From assembly GCA_934565775.1 (NCBI GenBank), contig CAKTIN010000030.1, forward strand, positions 1-21,782: 21,782 nucleotides of DNA, given 5' to 3'. The notes below the pieces were generated by a model, which was not told the DNA's origin, did not search any database, and was given only the letters and a program-made list of their open reading frames with translations. Shown here one piece after another: positions 1 to 7,397 of this stretch. How positions within the stretch are numbered: position 1 is the first letter of the stretch; the number at the start of each line of letters is the position of its first letter. A program made the position numbers and the translations under genes. The stretch comes from an uncultured Oscillospiraceae bacterium. GTDB taxonomy: Bacteria; Bacillota; Clostridia; Oscillospirales; Oscillospiraceae.

Positions 1-791
1 AACGGCGCCGGAAGCTCCCAGGGCTGCTGCTGTTTCTTGCGATCTTCTGGTTCTGGAGCGCCTTCACCCTGACCGTTACCCGGGTCTCTCTTACCAGCGA
101 GAAGCTCTCCGCCCCCGTGACCATCGTTCAGCTCTCGGACCTCCACGGCGCCTCTTTCGGGAAGGGCAATCGCCTGCTGCTGGAGGCGGTCCGGAAGGAG
201 AAGCCGGACCTGGTAGTCCTGACCGGGGACCTGTATACCTATGGCGACGAGGCCGGGCAGGCCCGGGCGCTGGAGCTGGCGGAGGCGCTGGCAAAGCAGT
301 GGCCGGTGTACTACGTCAACGGCGAGCACGACAACAGCGCCTCGTTCCATGAGGCCCTGGCCCGGGCCGGGGTGCGGATCCTGGACTATGAGGCGGCGGA
401 GCTGCCGGATTTTAATCTGTGCCTGTACGGCATCAGCAACGTGTACTTCTCCCCTACCTATGATCTGCACAACGCCTTCACCCTGGACCCCAGCCGGTAC
501 AACGTGCTCCTGGCCCACCAGGTCAACGCCCCGGCCTACGCCGCCTTCGGCCTGGACCTGGCTCTGTGCGGAGACACCCACGGCGGTCTGATCCGCCTGC
601 CGGGGATCGGCGCGGTGTATTACGAGGGCCGGTGGTTCCCGGAGCGGGGGCCGGCGCCGGAGCCTCTCAAGGGGCTCTGCGACCTGGGCAGCACAAAGCT
701 GTTCGTTTCCAGCGGCCTGGGGAACTATCCTCTGCCCCTGCGCCTGTTCAACCGGCCGGAGGTCGCCGTGCTCCATCTCTCGCCCGAATGA
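1..791 (+). CDS. Membrane-anchored metallophosphoesterase (5' truncated by window edge)
   Basis: Calcineurin-like metallophosphoesterase of the YkuE/YaeI type; the start lies upstream of the window and the reading frame enters at base 3. The visible N-terminus is basic (RRRK) and leads into a hydrophobic stretch at about bases 15-70, read as a single membrane anchor that places the catalytic domain outside the cytoplasm. A GTG at 117 could be mistaken for a start, but it falls after the anchor and directly before the first metal motif. Catalytic motifs in order are DLHG (about 138-149), GDLY (about 225), GEHD (321-332), AHQ (about 514) and GDTH (570-581). Two ligands differ from the family: GNH[DE] reads GEHD, and GHTH reads GDTH. 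Family enzymes hydrolyse phosphomonoesters or lipid pyrophosphates such as UDP-diacylglucosamine; the substrate here is unknown. It converges on the minus-strand hydrolase operon and appears unrelated to the sugar locus. Confidence 0.88.
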   Translation, partial: RRRKLPGLLLFLAIFWFWSAFTLTVTRVSLTSEKLSAPVTIVQLSDLHGASFGKGNRLLLEAVRKEKPDLVVLTGDLYTYGDEAGQARALELAEALAKQWPVYYVNGEHDNSASFHEALARAGVRILDYEAAELPDFNLCLYGISNVYFSPTYDLHNAFTLDPSRYNVLLAHQVNAPAYAAFGLDLALCGDTHGGLIRLPGIGAVYYEGRWFPERGPAPEPLKGLCDLGSTKLFVSSGLGNYPLPLRLFNRPEVAVLHLSPE

Positions 792-811
792 TCCCGGCTT
801 TTCAAAAACAC

Positions 812-839
812 GCGGCCCGGAGGAAACCCTCCGGGCCGC
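812..839 (-). terminator. Rho-independent terminator of the hydrolase operon
   Basis: A perfect 12-bp GC-rich stem (812-823 pairing with 828-839) has a 4-base loop. Read on the minus strand it starts 4 bases after the stop codon of the 844-2304 gene and is followed by GTGTTTTTG, a usable U-tract. On the plus strand the downstream bases are not T-rich, so it would stop the phosphoesterase transcript only weakly. Confidence 0.8.
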
Positions 840-843
840 CGCC

Positions 844-2304
844 TTATTCCAGACCGCGCGCCTTGGCGCAGGCCTCCGTATAATCCAAATTTGCCTTCCG
901 ATCTCCCTCCAGGAGGAAGCCCTGAGCTGCCAGGCGGTCATATTCCGCCTCGATCAGCGCACGGTAATGCGCCAGGCTCCCGTATAGCTCCCGGAGCATC
1001 GCCCCGGAGAAGGGATTTACCTTACCAAAAGCTCCCATGACCGTCCCGTCCGCTTTCGTGCTGGTGGGGCTGTATTTCCCCGTAGGATAGGCGATGGCCG
1101 GAATGCGAATGCCGCCCCGGCAGTTCCCGAAGGCATCGGTAAGATTGCCCACATACCCCGTCCGAATGGCCGTCACCGGCTCCGTACTCATATACGTCTC
1201 GATCTTCGGCGCGTGGGGCGCGGGGATCTTGTCCCGGGTCCACTTGTACAGCGCCTGGAACGCAGCGCTGAACACCGGCTCATAGGGGCAGTTCAGCGCC
1301 TCCCCGTCGACGCCGTAATAGCCGTTATAGATCCCCAGCCCCTCCAGCATCTTCAGATCCGCCTCGCCGTAATAATCCACCAGGTTATACTTGCTGTCGT
1401 GGCTGGACCCGGCGATCTGCCAGGTGCGGAATTTGAAATTCGGCTCGTCAAAATCCCCATACCAGAAGGAGCTGCAATTCTCCGATTCGGTATTCACCGC
1501 GATAAAAGGCTCTCTGGCTCCCATAACGCCTCCCGCCGGGTCAATGCCCCCCAGAGAGAACATCACGTCGTTGTTTACCGGGCAGAGGTTGGCTCCGCCG
1601 CCGCCGTTGAGATAGCCGTCGAACAGGGGACGCTGCCCGCAGTTTTCCGGGCGGTAAGCAAAGGAGCGCACCACGCGGTTGACATAGGCCGTAGACTGGC
1701 TCCAGCCAGTCAGGTACAGATACGGCACGCCGAACTCCCGCAGGAAGTTCTTCTCATCCCCGGAGCGCAGGAGCTTTGCCAGGTCCACCAGCATATCCCA
1801 GAACAAGCCCATTTCATACTGGGGCAAAAAGCGCAGTTTGCTGTCCTTCGGCATTTCGGGCGCAGGGCGGTCCGGTATAGGATTGTCCCAGTTGATGGGG
1901 GCGTAGCGCCGGGGGTCAAAGCCTTTCAGAGAATCCACCACATGGCCCTTGCTGGAAATACCCACATAAATATCCCCGTTCCGGGTAAAGAAGGGCCAGC
2001 TGTTCACCCACATACGGTCAATGTCAATATTCGCGCTGCTGTTTAAGATCTCCAGCACCACGTTCCCGCTGAAGTGTGCCTTGTCCTTCGGCCGCCGGAC
2101 GATCACCCGGGTGGTATAGGGCGCGTCCCGGAAGATCGGACTGACCTCATGAAGGGCGTTCTCCTCGTAAACATTGGCAGTGCCGGTCTGGAAATACTCC
2201 TCCTCCACATACTGGAGCGCATCAAAGCCGCACTTCTCCGCCGCGGCAGCAAAGGGCTTGCTCTCCGAAGTAATGGGAATCCGCTGCATTTTTGTGATCG
2301 CCAT
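844..2304 (-). CDS. Alpha/beta hydrolase domain protein (PF20091-like), paralog 2
   Basis: Predicted cytoplasmic serine hydrolase (esterase or lactonase-like) of 486 residues, with no signal peptide. It fits the alpha/beta hydrolase domain family PF20091: a GNVVLEILNSSAN strand near residue 80, a GDIYVGIS segment near 110, and a nucleophile elbow GWSQS with Ser202. A likely acidic residue is Glu273 (VNTESE), and a likely catalytic His302 sits in WQIAGSSH, matching the family's usual WEVAG..H block. The start is supported by AGGAG nine bases upstream of the ATG. It is the last gene of a three-gene minus operon, 29 bases after the MBL-fold gene, and ends at the hairpin 812-839. It is clearly paralogous to 3402-4865 along its whole length (shared WVNSWPFFTRNGDIY segment). 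The substrate is unknown; linkage to a sugar regulon suggests a carbohydrate ester or lactone. Confidence 0.85.
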   Translation of the reverse strand: MAITKMQRIPITSESKPFAAAAEKCGFDALQYVEEEYFQTGTANVYEENALHEVSPIFRDAPYTTRVIVRRPKDKAHFSGNVVLEILNSSANIDIDRMWVNSWPFFTRNGDIYVGISSKGHVVDSLKGFDPRRYAPINWDNPIPDRPAPEMPKDSKLRFLPQYEMGLFWDMLVDLAKLLRSGDEKNFLREFGVPYLYLTGWSQSTAYVNRVVRSFAYRPENCGQRPLFDGYLNGGGGANLCPVNNDVMFSLGGIDPAGGVMGAREPFIAVNTESENCSSFWYGDFDEPNFKFRTWQIAGSSHDSKYNLVDYYGEADLKMLEGLGIYNGYYGVDGEALNCPYEPVFSAAFQALYKWTRDKIPAPHAPKIETYMSTEPVTAIRTGYVGNLTDAFGNCRGGIRIPAIAYPTGKYSPTSTKADGTVMGAFGKVNPFSGAMLRELYGSLAHYRALIEAEYDRLAAQGFLLEGDRKANLDYTEACAKARGLE

Positions 2305-2333
2305 ATGATCTTGCTCCTTTCAGCCGCCGGGAC

Positions 2334-3359
2334 TTACAGCATATACTTGGGCTCCGTGCCCTTGTCCCAGATCTTATTGAGATAATAGCAGAAGTGCGCG
2401 CCGTCCATGACCAGCTCCCGGTCGAAGGGACCGTCGGGGCGGAGCTTCCGCATAAAGCAGAAGGCAAAATGCCCGTTGTTCATCTTCAGAGACTCGCCGT
2501 AGCCCGCCTCAATCATTTTTTCCTCAAAGCCCACCCCGACCATCTTGGGAGAGCGGCGGGCAAAGACCCGCTTGCCGTCCTTTTCGGAGATGCTGGCAAT
2601 GCGGTCCGTGGTATGGGGCTTGTAAATCGCCACGCCCTCGTTCTCATGGCCGTTGAGAATGTACTCCGCAATTTTCAGATAGCGCTCAATGTAGGACGCG
2701 TCGTGCACATCGTTGCCGGCAGCCAGGAGATCGTAATAGGGCCGCAGAGCAGCCCACTGCTTCAGGTTCCGGAAGGAGTGCTCCACAGAGATGGTGCTGT
2801 CAAAGAAGTTTCCGTTGAGCTCGTCGCCGCAGAACAGGATCCGGCTCTTTCGATCCAGGAATTGCAGGGAGCCCTTGCAGTGCTCATCCAGCGCCAGAAC
2901 CTCCAGAGGACGGCCCTTGAGGTTGATCACGTCTCCATGATGCAGGAACACCACCGGATAGTCGTCCGGGGCGGAAACCCCGCCGACCATGGTGCACTTC
3001 CGCTTGGGGTAAGTCTCCGGGGCCATATACACCGCGTCAAACTGGTAGCAGTTCAGGGTATGGTCCCCATGGCAATGGGTCAGCAGCATCCGATACAAAG
3101 GCTTCTCCGGGCACAGGCTCTGGCAGAATTCCCGCAGGTTGCCCGCACCCATACCGGCGTCGATGACGATCAGCTCATCGTCCCCCTCTACCACATAGGT
3201 GTGGTCGCCGTCGGAGAGCACCTGCCAGACGCCGTCGGCCAGCTTTGTCGCCTTGAAATAGGGTTCGCTCTGGGGGCGGATGTCCCCGTCTGGAGCCTCC
3301 AGGAGGATATCACTTAACCCAGAAAAATCCAGAGGACCCATACCTTTTTTCCATTCCAT
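2334..3359 (-). CDS. MBL-fold metallo-hydrolase
   Basis: Metallo-beta-lactamase-fold hydrolase of 341 residues, likely a cytoplasmic zinc enzyme. Motif HCHGDH (His95, His97, Asp99, His100) is the classic metal-binding signature. His160 (DEHCKGS, in the position of the family's GHxxGS motif), Asp179 (LFCGDEL) and His219 follow as probable further ligands. A VIDAG strand near residue 65 is the usual first beta-strand motif. An upstream ATG at 3380 is in frame, but it would translate through an AGGAGA sequence nine bases before the ATG at 3359; that sequence is better read as the ribosome site, so 3359 is chosen. The C-terminal ~120 residues are longer than a minimal MBL domain and not recognised. 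It lies between the two paralogous alpha/beta hydrolases with gaps of 42 and 29 bases, so all three are probably one transcript. Lactonase, thioesterase and phosphodiesterase roles all remain possible. Confidence 0.85.
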   Translation of the reverse strand: MEWKKGMGPLDFSGLSDILLEAPDGDIRPQSEPYFKATKLADGVWQVLSDGDHTYVVEGDDELIVIDAGMGAGNLREFCQSLCPEKPLYRMLLTHCHGDHTLNCYQFDAVYMAPETYPKRKCTMVGGVSAPDDYPVVFLHHGDVINLKGRPLEVLALDEHCKGSLQFLDRKSRILFCGDELNGNFFDSTISVEHSFRNLKQWAALRPYYDLLAAGNDVHDASYIERYLKIAEYILNGHENEGVAIYKPHTTDRIASISEKDGKRVFARRSPKMVGVGFEEKMIEAGYGESLKMNNGHFAFCFMRKLRPDGPFDRELVMDGAHFCYYLNKIWDKGTEPKYML

Positions 3360-3401
3360 ACTAATAAATCTCCTTTTCATCGGCAGAACGCCGTTATTGA
3401 T

Positions 3402-4865
3402 TCATTGCAGGCCGCGCCGGGCGGCCAGGGCAAGGGTATCCGCCAAAAACTGCGGCTTATCCTCCGGCAGCAGGAAGCCCTGCGCACTCAGGCGGTCGTA
3501 TTCCTGAGAGATCAGCGTCTCATAGTGCGCCAGAGAGCCATACAGCTCCCGGAGCAGATTCGGAGAGAAAGGGTTCGCCGTTCCAAAGGACGGATTGGCG
3601 GAGCCGTCCGCACGGTGGCTGGTATGAAAATACCGGGCGGTAGGATATTGAATTGCCGGCGTCCGAATCCCGCCCAGGCAGTTGCCGAAGGCATCCGTGC
3701 GGTTCCAGACAAAGCTGCCGGACCGGGGGTCGCTGGGCCGGTCCCGGATCTCCGTCTCAATCTTCGGCGCATGGGGCGCAGGCACGCCCTCCCGGGCCCA
3801 GCGGAACAGCGCGTACCAAGCCGCGTTAAAGACAAGCTCATGGGGTGCGTCCAGGGGGCCGCCATCCACTCCATAGTAGCCGTTGTAAATGCCGTATTTG
3901 TCCTCCAGCTCCCGGACGCCCTCCGGGCCATAGTAATCCAGCAGATTATACTTACTGTTGTGACTGGAGCCGGAGATCTGCCAGGTGCGGAACTTGAAAT
4001 CCGGCTCGTCAAAATCCCCGTACCAAAAAGCGATCCGATTCTCCATCTCCGTATTCACAGCAATAAAGGGCTCTCTGGCACCGAATACGCTCCCAGGCTG
4101 ATGGCCCGGGTCGCCCATACTGACCCTCTGCAAATTGTCCAGCGCCGCATACCATACGCCCCCGCCGCCATTGAGATAGCCGTCAAACAGGGGACCGTCG
4201 GTCAGATTCTCTTGGCGATAAGCAAAAGAGGACACATAGCGGACCACATAACCGGTAGACTGGCTCCAGCCGGTCAGATACAGATACGGTCGGCTCAAAC
4301 CCAGCAGGGGATTCTCCGGTCGGTCAGAACGCAGGAGCTTTGCCAGGTCCAGGAGCATATCCCAGAACAGCCCCACCTCATATTGCAGCAAAATATGGCC
4401 GGGTCCGGCGGGCGGATTATAGGCCGGGACCCGCTCCGGCAGGGGATTATCCCAGCAGATCGGAGCATAGCGCTCCAGGTCAAAGCGCTTCAGAACATCG
4501 ACTACCTGGCCCTTGCTGGAGATTCCAATGTAAATATCCCCATTCCGGGTAAAGAAGGGCCAACTGTTCACCCACATGCGGTCAATGTCGACATTCGCGC
4601 TGCTGTTCAGAATCTCAACGACAACATTGCCGCTCCACTTTTCTGGCTCTGACGGGCGGCGGAGCAAAACCCGGGTGCAGTAAGGCGCATCGCGGTAAAA
4701 GGGCTCCACCTGATGGTGAGCGTCCTCCCGATACAGGTTCGCCGTCCCTGCCTGCAAAAACTCTTCCTCCACATAGCCCAGCTTCTCCAGGCCGCAGGTC
4801 TCCACTGCCGAAGCAAAGGGCTTACTCTCTGGAGTGACCGGCAAAGGGGTAAAGGAACGCAGCAT
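3402..4865 (-). CDS. Alpha/beta hydrolase domain protein (PF20091-like), paralog 1
   Basis: First gene of the minus-strand hydrolase operon; 487 residues, no signal peptide. Same architecture as 844-2304: GNVVVEILNSSAN strand, GDIYIGIS segment, nucleophile elbow GWSQS with Ser201, acidic candidate Glu273 (VNTEMEN) and His302 in WQISGSSH. Both paralogs share long identical blocks, so the pair probably arose by duplication and may act on related esters. Two ATGs compete: 4871, only three bases after AGGAG, and 4865, nine bases after it. The second has better spacing and is chosen. The promoter and a 12-base operator lie just upstream (4882-4924), giving a leader of roughly 25 bases. Family members are annotated only generally as hydrolases, so the reaction is inferred from the serine-hydrolase motifs and sugar-regulon context. 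Confidence 0.85.
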   Translation of the reverse strand: MLRSFTPLPVTPESKPFASAVETCGLEKLGYVEEEFLQAGTANLYREDAHHQVEPFYRDAPYCTRVLLRRPSEPEKWSGNVVVEILNSSANVDIDRMWVNSWPFFTRNGDIYIGISSKGQVVDVLKRFDLERYAPICWDNPLPERVPAYNPPAGPGHILLQYEVGLFWDMLLDLAKLLRSDRPENPLLGLSRPYLYLTGWSQSTGYVVRYVSSFAYRQENLTDGPLFDGYLNGGGGVWYAALDNLQRVSMGDPGHQPGSVFGAREPFIAVNTEMENRIAFWYGDFDEPDFKFRTWQISGSSHNSKYNLLDYYGPEGVRELEDKYGIYNGYYGVDGGPLDAPHELVFNAAWYALFRWAREGVPAPHAPKIETEIRDRPSDPRSGSFVWNRTDAFGNCLGGIRTPAIQYPTARYFHTSHRADGSANPSFGTANPFSPNLLRELYGSLAHYETLISQEYDRLSAQGFLLPEDKPQFLADTLALAARRGLQ

Positions 4866-4881
4866 TTTCATCCGCTCCTAA

Positions 4882-4893
4882 AGTTTACTAAAT
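4882..4893. promoter_or_regulatory. Operator copy 1 (AGTTTACTAAAT)
   Basis: One of three exact copies of a 12-base word with a TTTA-C-TAAA palindromic core. It lies immediately downstream of the hydrolase -10 box. Assigned to a LacI-family repressor because the same word lies inside the promoter of the LacI gene at 7453. Confidence 0.7.
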
Positions 4894-4895
4894 AT

Positions 4896-4924
4896 ATAGT
4901 AGCATACCACCCATCTTTCGTCAA
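4896..4924 (-). promoter_or_regulatory. Sigma-A promoter of the hydrolase operon
   Basis: On the minus strand, TTGACG (4919-4924) and TACTAT (4896-4901) are separated by exactly 17 bases. The operator 4882-4893 follows the -10 box and would cover the transcription start, so a bound repressor would block initiation. Confidence 0.72.
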
Positions 4925-5144
4925 TAGTCTATTGGCAAAATTGTGAATACTCACCAAATCATTCTCCATTTCACACCGGCAATCCTTTTTCCCTGCTTCT
5001 CACCAGTTCTTCAAATTTTAATAGGAATCTTGAAAAAATTACGATTTTTAGAGGAATTATCAGCACAGTTTCATTTTTTCATCCGTAAGCAGGCCGTTTG
5101 CCTGTCCGCTCATGAAATTCTCCAAAAATTGGTCATTGTGCTAC

Positions 5145-5173
5145 TTTACACTCATCAGATCAAGTGGTATAAT
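5145..5173 (+). promoter_or_regulatory. Sigma-A promoter of the FucU-like gene
   Basis: TTTACA (5145-5150) and a perfect TATAAT (5168-5173) are separated by 17 bases. The operator at 5172-5183 overlaps the -10 box. The leader to the ATG at 5263 is about 80 bases, with no structure I recognise. Confidence 0.75.
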
Positions 5174-5183
5174 TTAGTAAACT
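5172..5183. promoter_or_regulatory. Operator copy 2 (ATTTAGTAAACT)
   Basis: Exact reverse complement of the words at 4882-4893 and 7405-7416. It overlaps the -10 box and start region of the mutarotase promoter, a classic repression position. Confidence 0.72.
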
Positions 5184-5262
5184 ATTTTAGGCCAAGGCCG
5201 CTTTGCATCAGAAGTGTTCTTCCGTCCTGTAGTTTCAAATCAAAGAAAAGAGGTACGTGCAT

Positions 5263-5703
5263 ATGCTAAAAGGAATTCCTGCCGCGATCTCCCCTCAGCT
5301 TCTAAAGGTTCTCGCAGAAATGGGGCACGGGGACCGCATTGTTATCGGCGACGCCTATTTCGCCTCCGCGTCTCTGTCCCGCGGCCACGAGCTGGTACGG
5401 GCGGACGGCATGGACGCCTTCGTCATGGCGGACGCCATTTTGCAGCTCATGCCCCTGGACCGTCAGGCCGGGGACGCCGTTATCGCCATGGGGGTCCCCG
5501 ACGCCGACGGCACGGCGCAGCCCACCCCCACCGCCGAGCGCTTCCGGGAGGTAATCGCCAAATATGAGCCCCAGGCAGCCCAGGCCATGCGCTGCGTGGA
5601 CCGCTTTGCCTTTTATGAGCTGACCCGGAACGCCTATGCCGTCCTGGCCACCGGAGACAGTCTGACCAACGGCTGCATAATCCTACAAAAGGGCGTCCGA
5701 TAA
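5263..5703 (+). CDS. FucU/RbsD-family sugar mutarotase
   Basis: Small cytoplasmic protein (146 residues) of the RbsD/FucU family, which interconverts anomers or ring forms of monosaccharides such as L-fucose or D-ribose. Family motifs are well kept: ISPQLLKVLAEMGHGD near residues 9-24 with His22, Asp30 in GDAYF, RADGMD near 47, and RFAFYE near 114-119. The C-terminus NGCIILQKGV matches the FucU end, so it looks closer to FucU than RbsD. A GTG at 5257 is in frame, but AGAGG at 5249-5253 lies nine bases before the ATG at 5263, which is chosen. It is transcribed alone from its own operator-bearing promoter and ends at a strong terminator. Sharing the operator with the transport operon makes it a likely partner of the isomerase at 12419, supplying the correct sugar form; the actual sugar is not determined. 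Confidence 0.9.
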   Translation: MLKGIPAAISPQLLKVLAEMGHGDRIVIGDAYFASASLSRGHELVRADGMDAFVMADAILQLMPLDRQAGDAVIAMGVPDADGTAQPTPTAERFREVIAKYEPQAAQAMRCVDRFAFYELTRNAYAVLATGDSLTNGCIILQKGVR

Positions 5704-5717
5704 TTCCCTACCCATAA

Positions 5718-5760
5718 AAAAGCGATCTCCGTTGGCATTCCGCCAGCGGAGATCGCTTTT
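5718..5760. terminator. Bidirectional rho-independent terminator
   Basis: An 18-base stem (5718-5735 with 5743-5760, one G-T pair) around a 7-base loop, flanked by an A-run on the left and a T-run on the right. It lies between the stops of the mutarotase gene (plus) and the small membrane protein gene (minus) and suits both directions. Confidence 0.88.
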
Positions 5761-5794
5761 CTTTTGTTATTTATTCCGTTCTGCCCTTCTCTTC

Positions 5795-6031
5795 CTACTC
5801 CCGGGTATTCGCCTCTTTGTAAGCCCGGTAAGCTCGGATGATTCGCCGTGCCCCCCAGACAATCGCGCCGATGCCGCCAATCACAAACAGGGCGGCCGCC
5901 CCCCAGGCCAGGGCCTCGCTGGGGTACTCCCCCCGGTTCATATAGGTCTGGTACGCCAGATAGAGCAGATACTGCCCGGCGACCACGTCAATGATCCCCC
6001 AAAAATCCATACCGGATCGTTCCTTATCCAT
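5795..6031 (-). CDS. Small two-helix membrane protein, unknown function
   Basis: Hypothetical protein of 78 residues. Two hydrophobic segments are visible, about residues 11-30 and 40-60, followed by a basic, alpha-helical tail (ARRIIRAYRAYKEA) that should lie in the cytoplasm. An excellent ribosome site (AAAGGAGG, five bases before the ATG) supports it as a real gene. It begins 33 bases after the stop of the upstream LacI regulator gene on the same strand and is probably cotranscribed with it, ending at the shared terminator 5718-5760. I do not recognise a family. Confidence 0.7.
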   Translation of the reverse strand: MDKERSGMDFWGIIDVVAGQYLLYLAYQTYMNRGEYPSEALAWGAAALFVIGGIGAIVWGARRIIRAYRAYKEANTRE

Positions 6032-6064
6032 AGGTTCCTCCTTTGCAAATGCAGCAGTGTCCGT

Positions 6065-7093
6065 TTATTCTTTCCCTGCTCCCTTCTTTCCGCAGGCGGC
6101 CGCGCTCCCCCGGGTGACAATATCCGCCAGAACCTGAAGCCGCACCGGCCGGCAGCTCCCGCCCATCAGCTCCGTCAACCGGTTGACCGCGAGCACGCCG
6201 ATGCTGGCCTTGGGAATATCCACCGTTGTGATTCCCGGGGCGATCATCTCGCTCAAGGGAATGTTATCAAAGCCGGTAACCGAAACATCCTCCGGCACCC
6301 GGAACCCCAACTCCGTCAGTGCGCGGATGCAGGAGGCGGCAATCCAATCGTTTGCGCAGACAAAGGCCGTCGGCATAGCAGAAAGCCCTCGCAGAGCCTG
6401 CTTTGTCTCCTCCACCGCCGCCGCTCCGGTGCAGTTCTGCAAAATCAGCGAATCCCCGTAGGGAAGGCCGTGCGCCTCCATCGCCGCGCGGAAGGCATCC
6501 TCCCGGTCCTGAAAGTTCGCAATCGGCGAAACATAACCGATATAGCCAATCCGCCTGTGCCCCAGAGCTGTCAGATGGTCCACCATGCTGAAGATAGCGA
6601 ATTCGTTATCGATCGAGACGCAGTTCGCCTTCAGGCAGCGGAAGGCGTTGTCGATAAACACCACAGGCACCGGCAGCTGCAAAAAGGCCCGGGCGCAGCG
6701 CTCCGGCATGCCGGAGGCCAGCAGCAGCAATCCGCTGCACTCCAGCGGAACAAAACCCCGGACCGTGGCCCCGTCTGCCTCCCCCTCCCGCATATACGCG
6801 ATCTGCAGGGAATAGCCCAGCTCCTGGCATCGGCCCGTGATCCCCTCGATCACCCGGGAAAAGAAGGGATTCGCATTGAACAGCTCCACACCGTCCTTAT
6901 CCAAATAGACCAACAGCTCCAAAACAGGCGTTTTTCTCCCGTTCCAAGCCCGTTTCCGATACCCCATCTCGTCGGCAGCAGCCAGAATCCTCTGCCGCGT
7001 CTCCTCGCTAATGCCCGGCTTTCCGTTCAGAGCAATGGAAACAGCCGATACGGAAACCCCCAATTGCTTCGCCAGGTCTTTTGCAGTAGCCAT
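6065..7093 (-). CDS. LacI-family transcriptional regulator (regulator A)
   Basis: DNA-binding repressor of 343 residues. The N-terminal helix-turn-helix reads TAKDLAKQLGVSVSAVSIALNG (residues ~3-23). A periplasmic-binding-protein-like sensor domain follows from about residue 56, with blocks LGHRRIGYIGYVS and PEDVSVTGFDNIPLSEMIAPGITTV that mark the LacI/GalR sugar-binding fold. The hinge is short and lacks the usual leucine/arginine hinge helix. The in-frame ATG at 7138 is rejected because GAGGGGAG lies nine bases before the ATG at 7093 and the helix-turn-helix begins there. It resembles regulator B (7453-8475), including the PFFS and GYSLQIAY blocks, so the two are paralogs. Its promoter lacks the 12-base operator; its target and ligand are unknown. 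It is cotranscribed with the small membrane protein. Confidence 0.9.
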   Translation of the reverse strand: MATAKDLAKQLGVSVSAVSIALNGKPGISEETRQRILAAADEMGYRKRAWNGRKTPVLELLVYLDKDGVELFNANPFFSRVIEGITGRCQELGYSLQIAYMREGEADGATVRGFVPLECSGLLLLASGMPERCARAFLQLPVPVVFIDNAFRCLKANCVSIDNEFAIFSMVDHLTALGHRRIGYIGYVSPIANFQDREDAFRAAMEAHGLPYGDSLILQNCTGAAAVEETKQALRGLSAMPTAFVCANDWIAASCIRALTELGFRVPEDVSVTGFDNIPLSEMIAPGITTVDIPKASIGVLAVNRLTELMGGSCRPVRLQVLADIVTRGSAAACGKKGAGKE

Positions 7094-7124
7094 CCGCGCA
7101 CGCTCCCCTCTAATTTTTATTAAA

Positions 7125-7152
7125 ATTATACCACACACCGTTAAGAAAGCAA
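7125..7152 (-). promoter_or_regulatory. Promoter of regulator A and the small membrane protein
   Basis: On the minus strand an extended -10 element TGGTATAAT (TATAAT at 7125-7130) is preceded 16 bases upstream by a weak -35, TTGCTT (7147-7152). The leader to the ATG at 7093 is about 25 bases. Confidence 0.6.
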
Positions 7153-7253
7153 GGATAAATTCCGTTTCGCGCCCGTTTTCCCCTCAAAGCAGCCGCCTTA
7201 ACGCGCAATCGCCCCGCCTGCCTCCGGCTCCAGTCTACTCAATTTATTTAAAA

Positions 7254-7264
7254 GTTTAGCAAAC
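7254..7264. promoter_or_regulatory. Degenerate operator-like site (GTTTAGCAAAC)
   Basis: Imperfect palindrome that matches the operator word at 9 of 11 positions. It lies about 150 bases from operator copy 3, between the two divergent LacI genes. It could be an auxiliary site for looping or the site of regulator A; no core promoter overlaps it clearly. Confidence 0.4.
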
Positions 7265-7397
7265 GCATTCGGACGTGCGTCTGTTGTATCTCCCTCTTTT
7301 CCTCAAATTTCTATGTAATGTTGCACAAAATTCAATAGATATTCCTGTAGATTTTAACGAATATGTTAGTTTATCTATAATTTTAACTTAATTTTAG

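Larger units (their letters stand above)
4866..5262. other. Divergent regulatory region between hydrolase operon and mutarotase gene
   Basis: AT-rich gap of about 400 bases. It holds two outward-facing promoters, each with the same 12-base operator in inverse orientation (4882-4893 and 5172-5183, start to start 290 bases). The middle, about 4925-5144, shows no convincing gene; open frames there have no ribosome site and poor protein character. Confidence 0.7.

Noticed and set aside
3405..4652. 415-codon plus-strand frame opposite hydrolase paralog 1
   Set aside because: The minus-strand product is a full PF20091-like hydrolase with promoter and ribosome site; the plus frame has neither.
4943..5269. 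Hydrophobic 108-codon open frame in the divergent promoter region
   Set aside because: It covers the mutarotase promoter and operator, has no ribosome site, and reads as AT-rich noncoding sequence.
7258..7271. Possible CcpA (cre) site AGCAAACGCATTCG
   Set aside because: It matches the consensus at only about 9 or 10 of 14 positions, misses outer conserved bases and is far from a core promoter.
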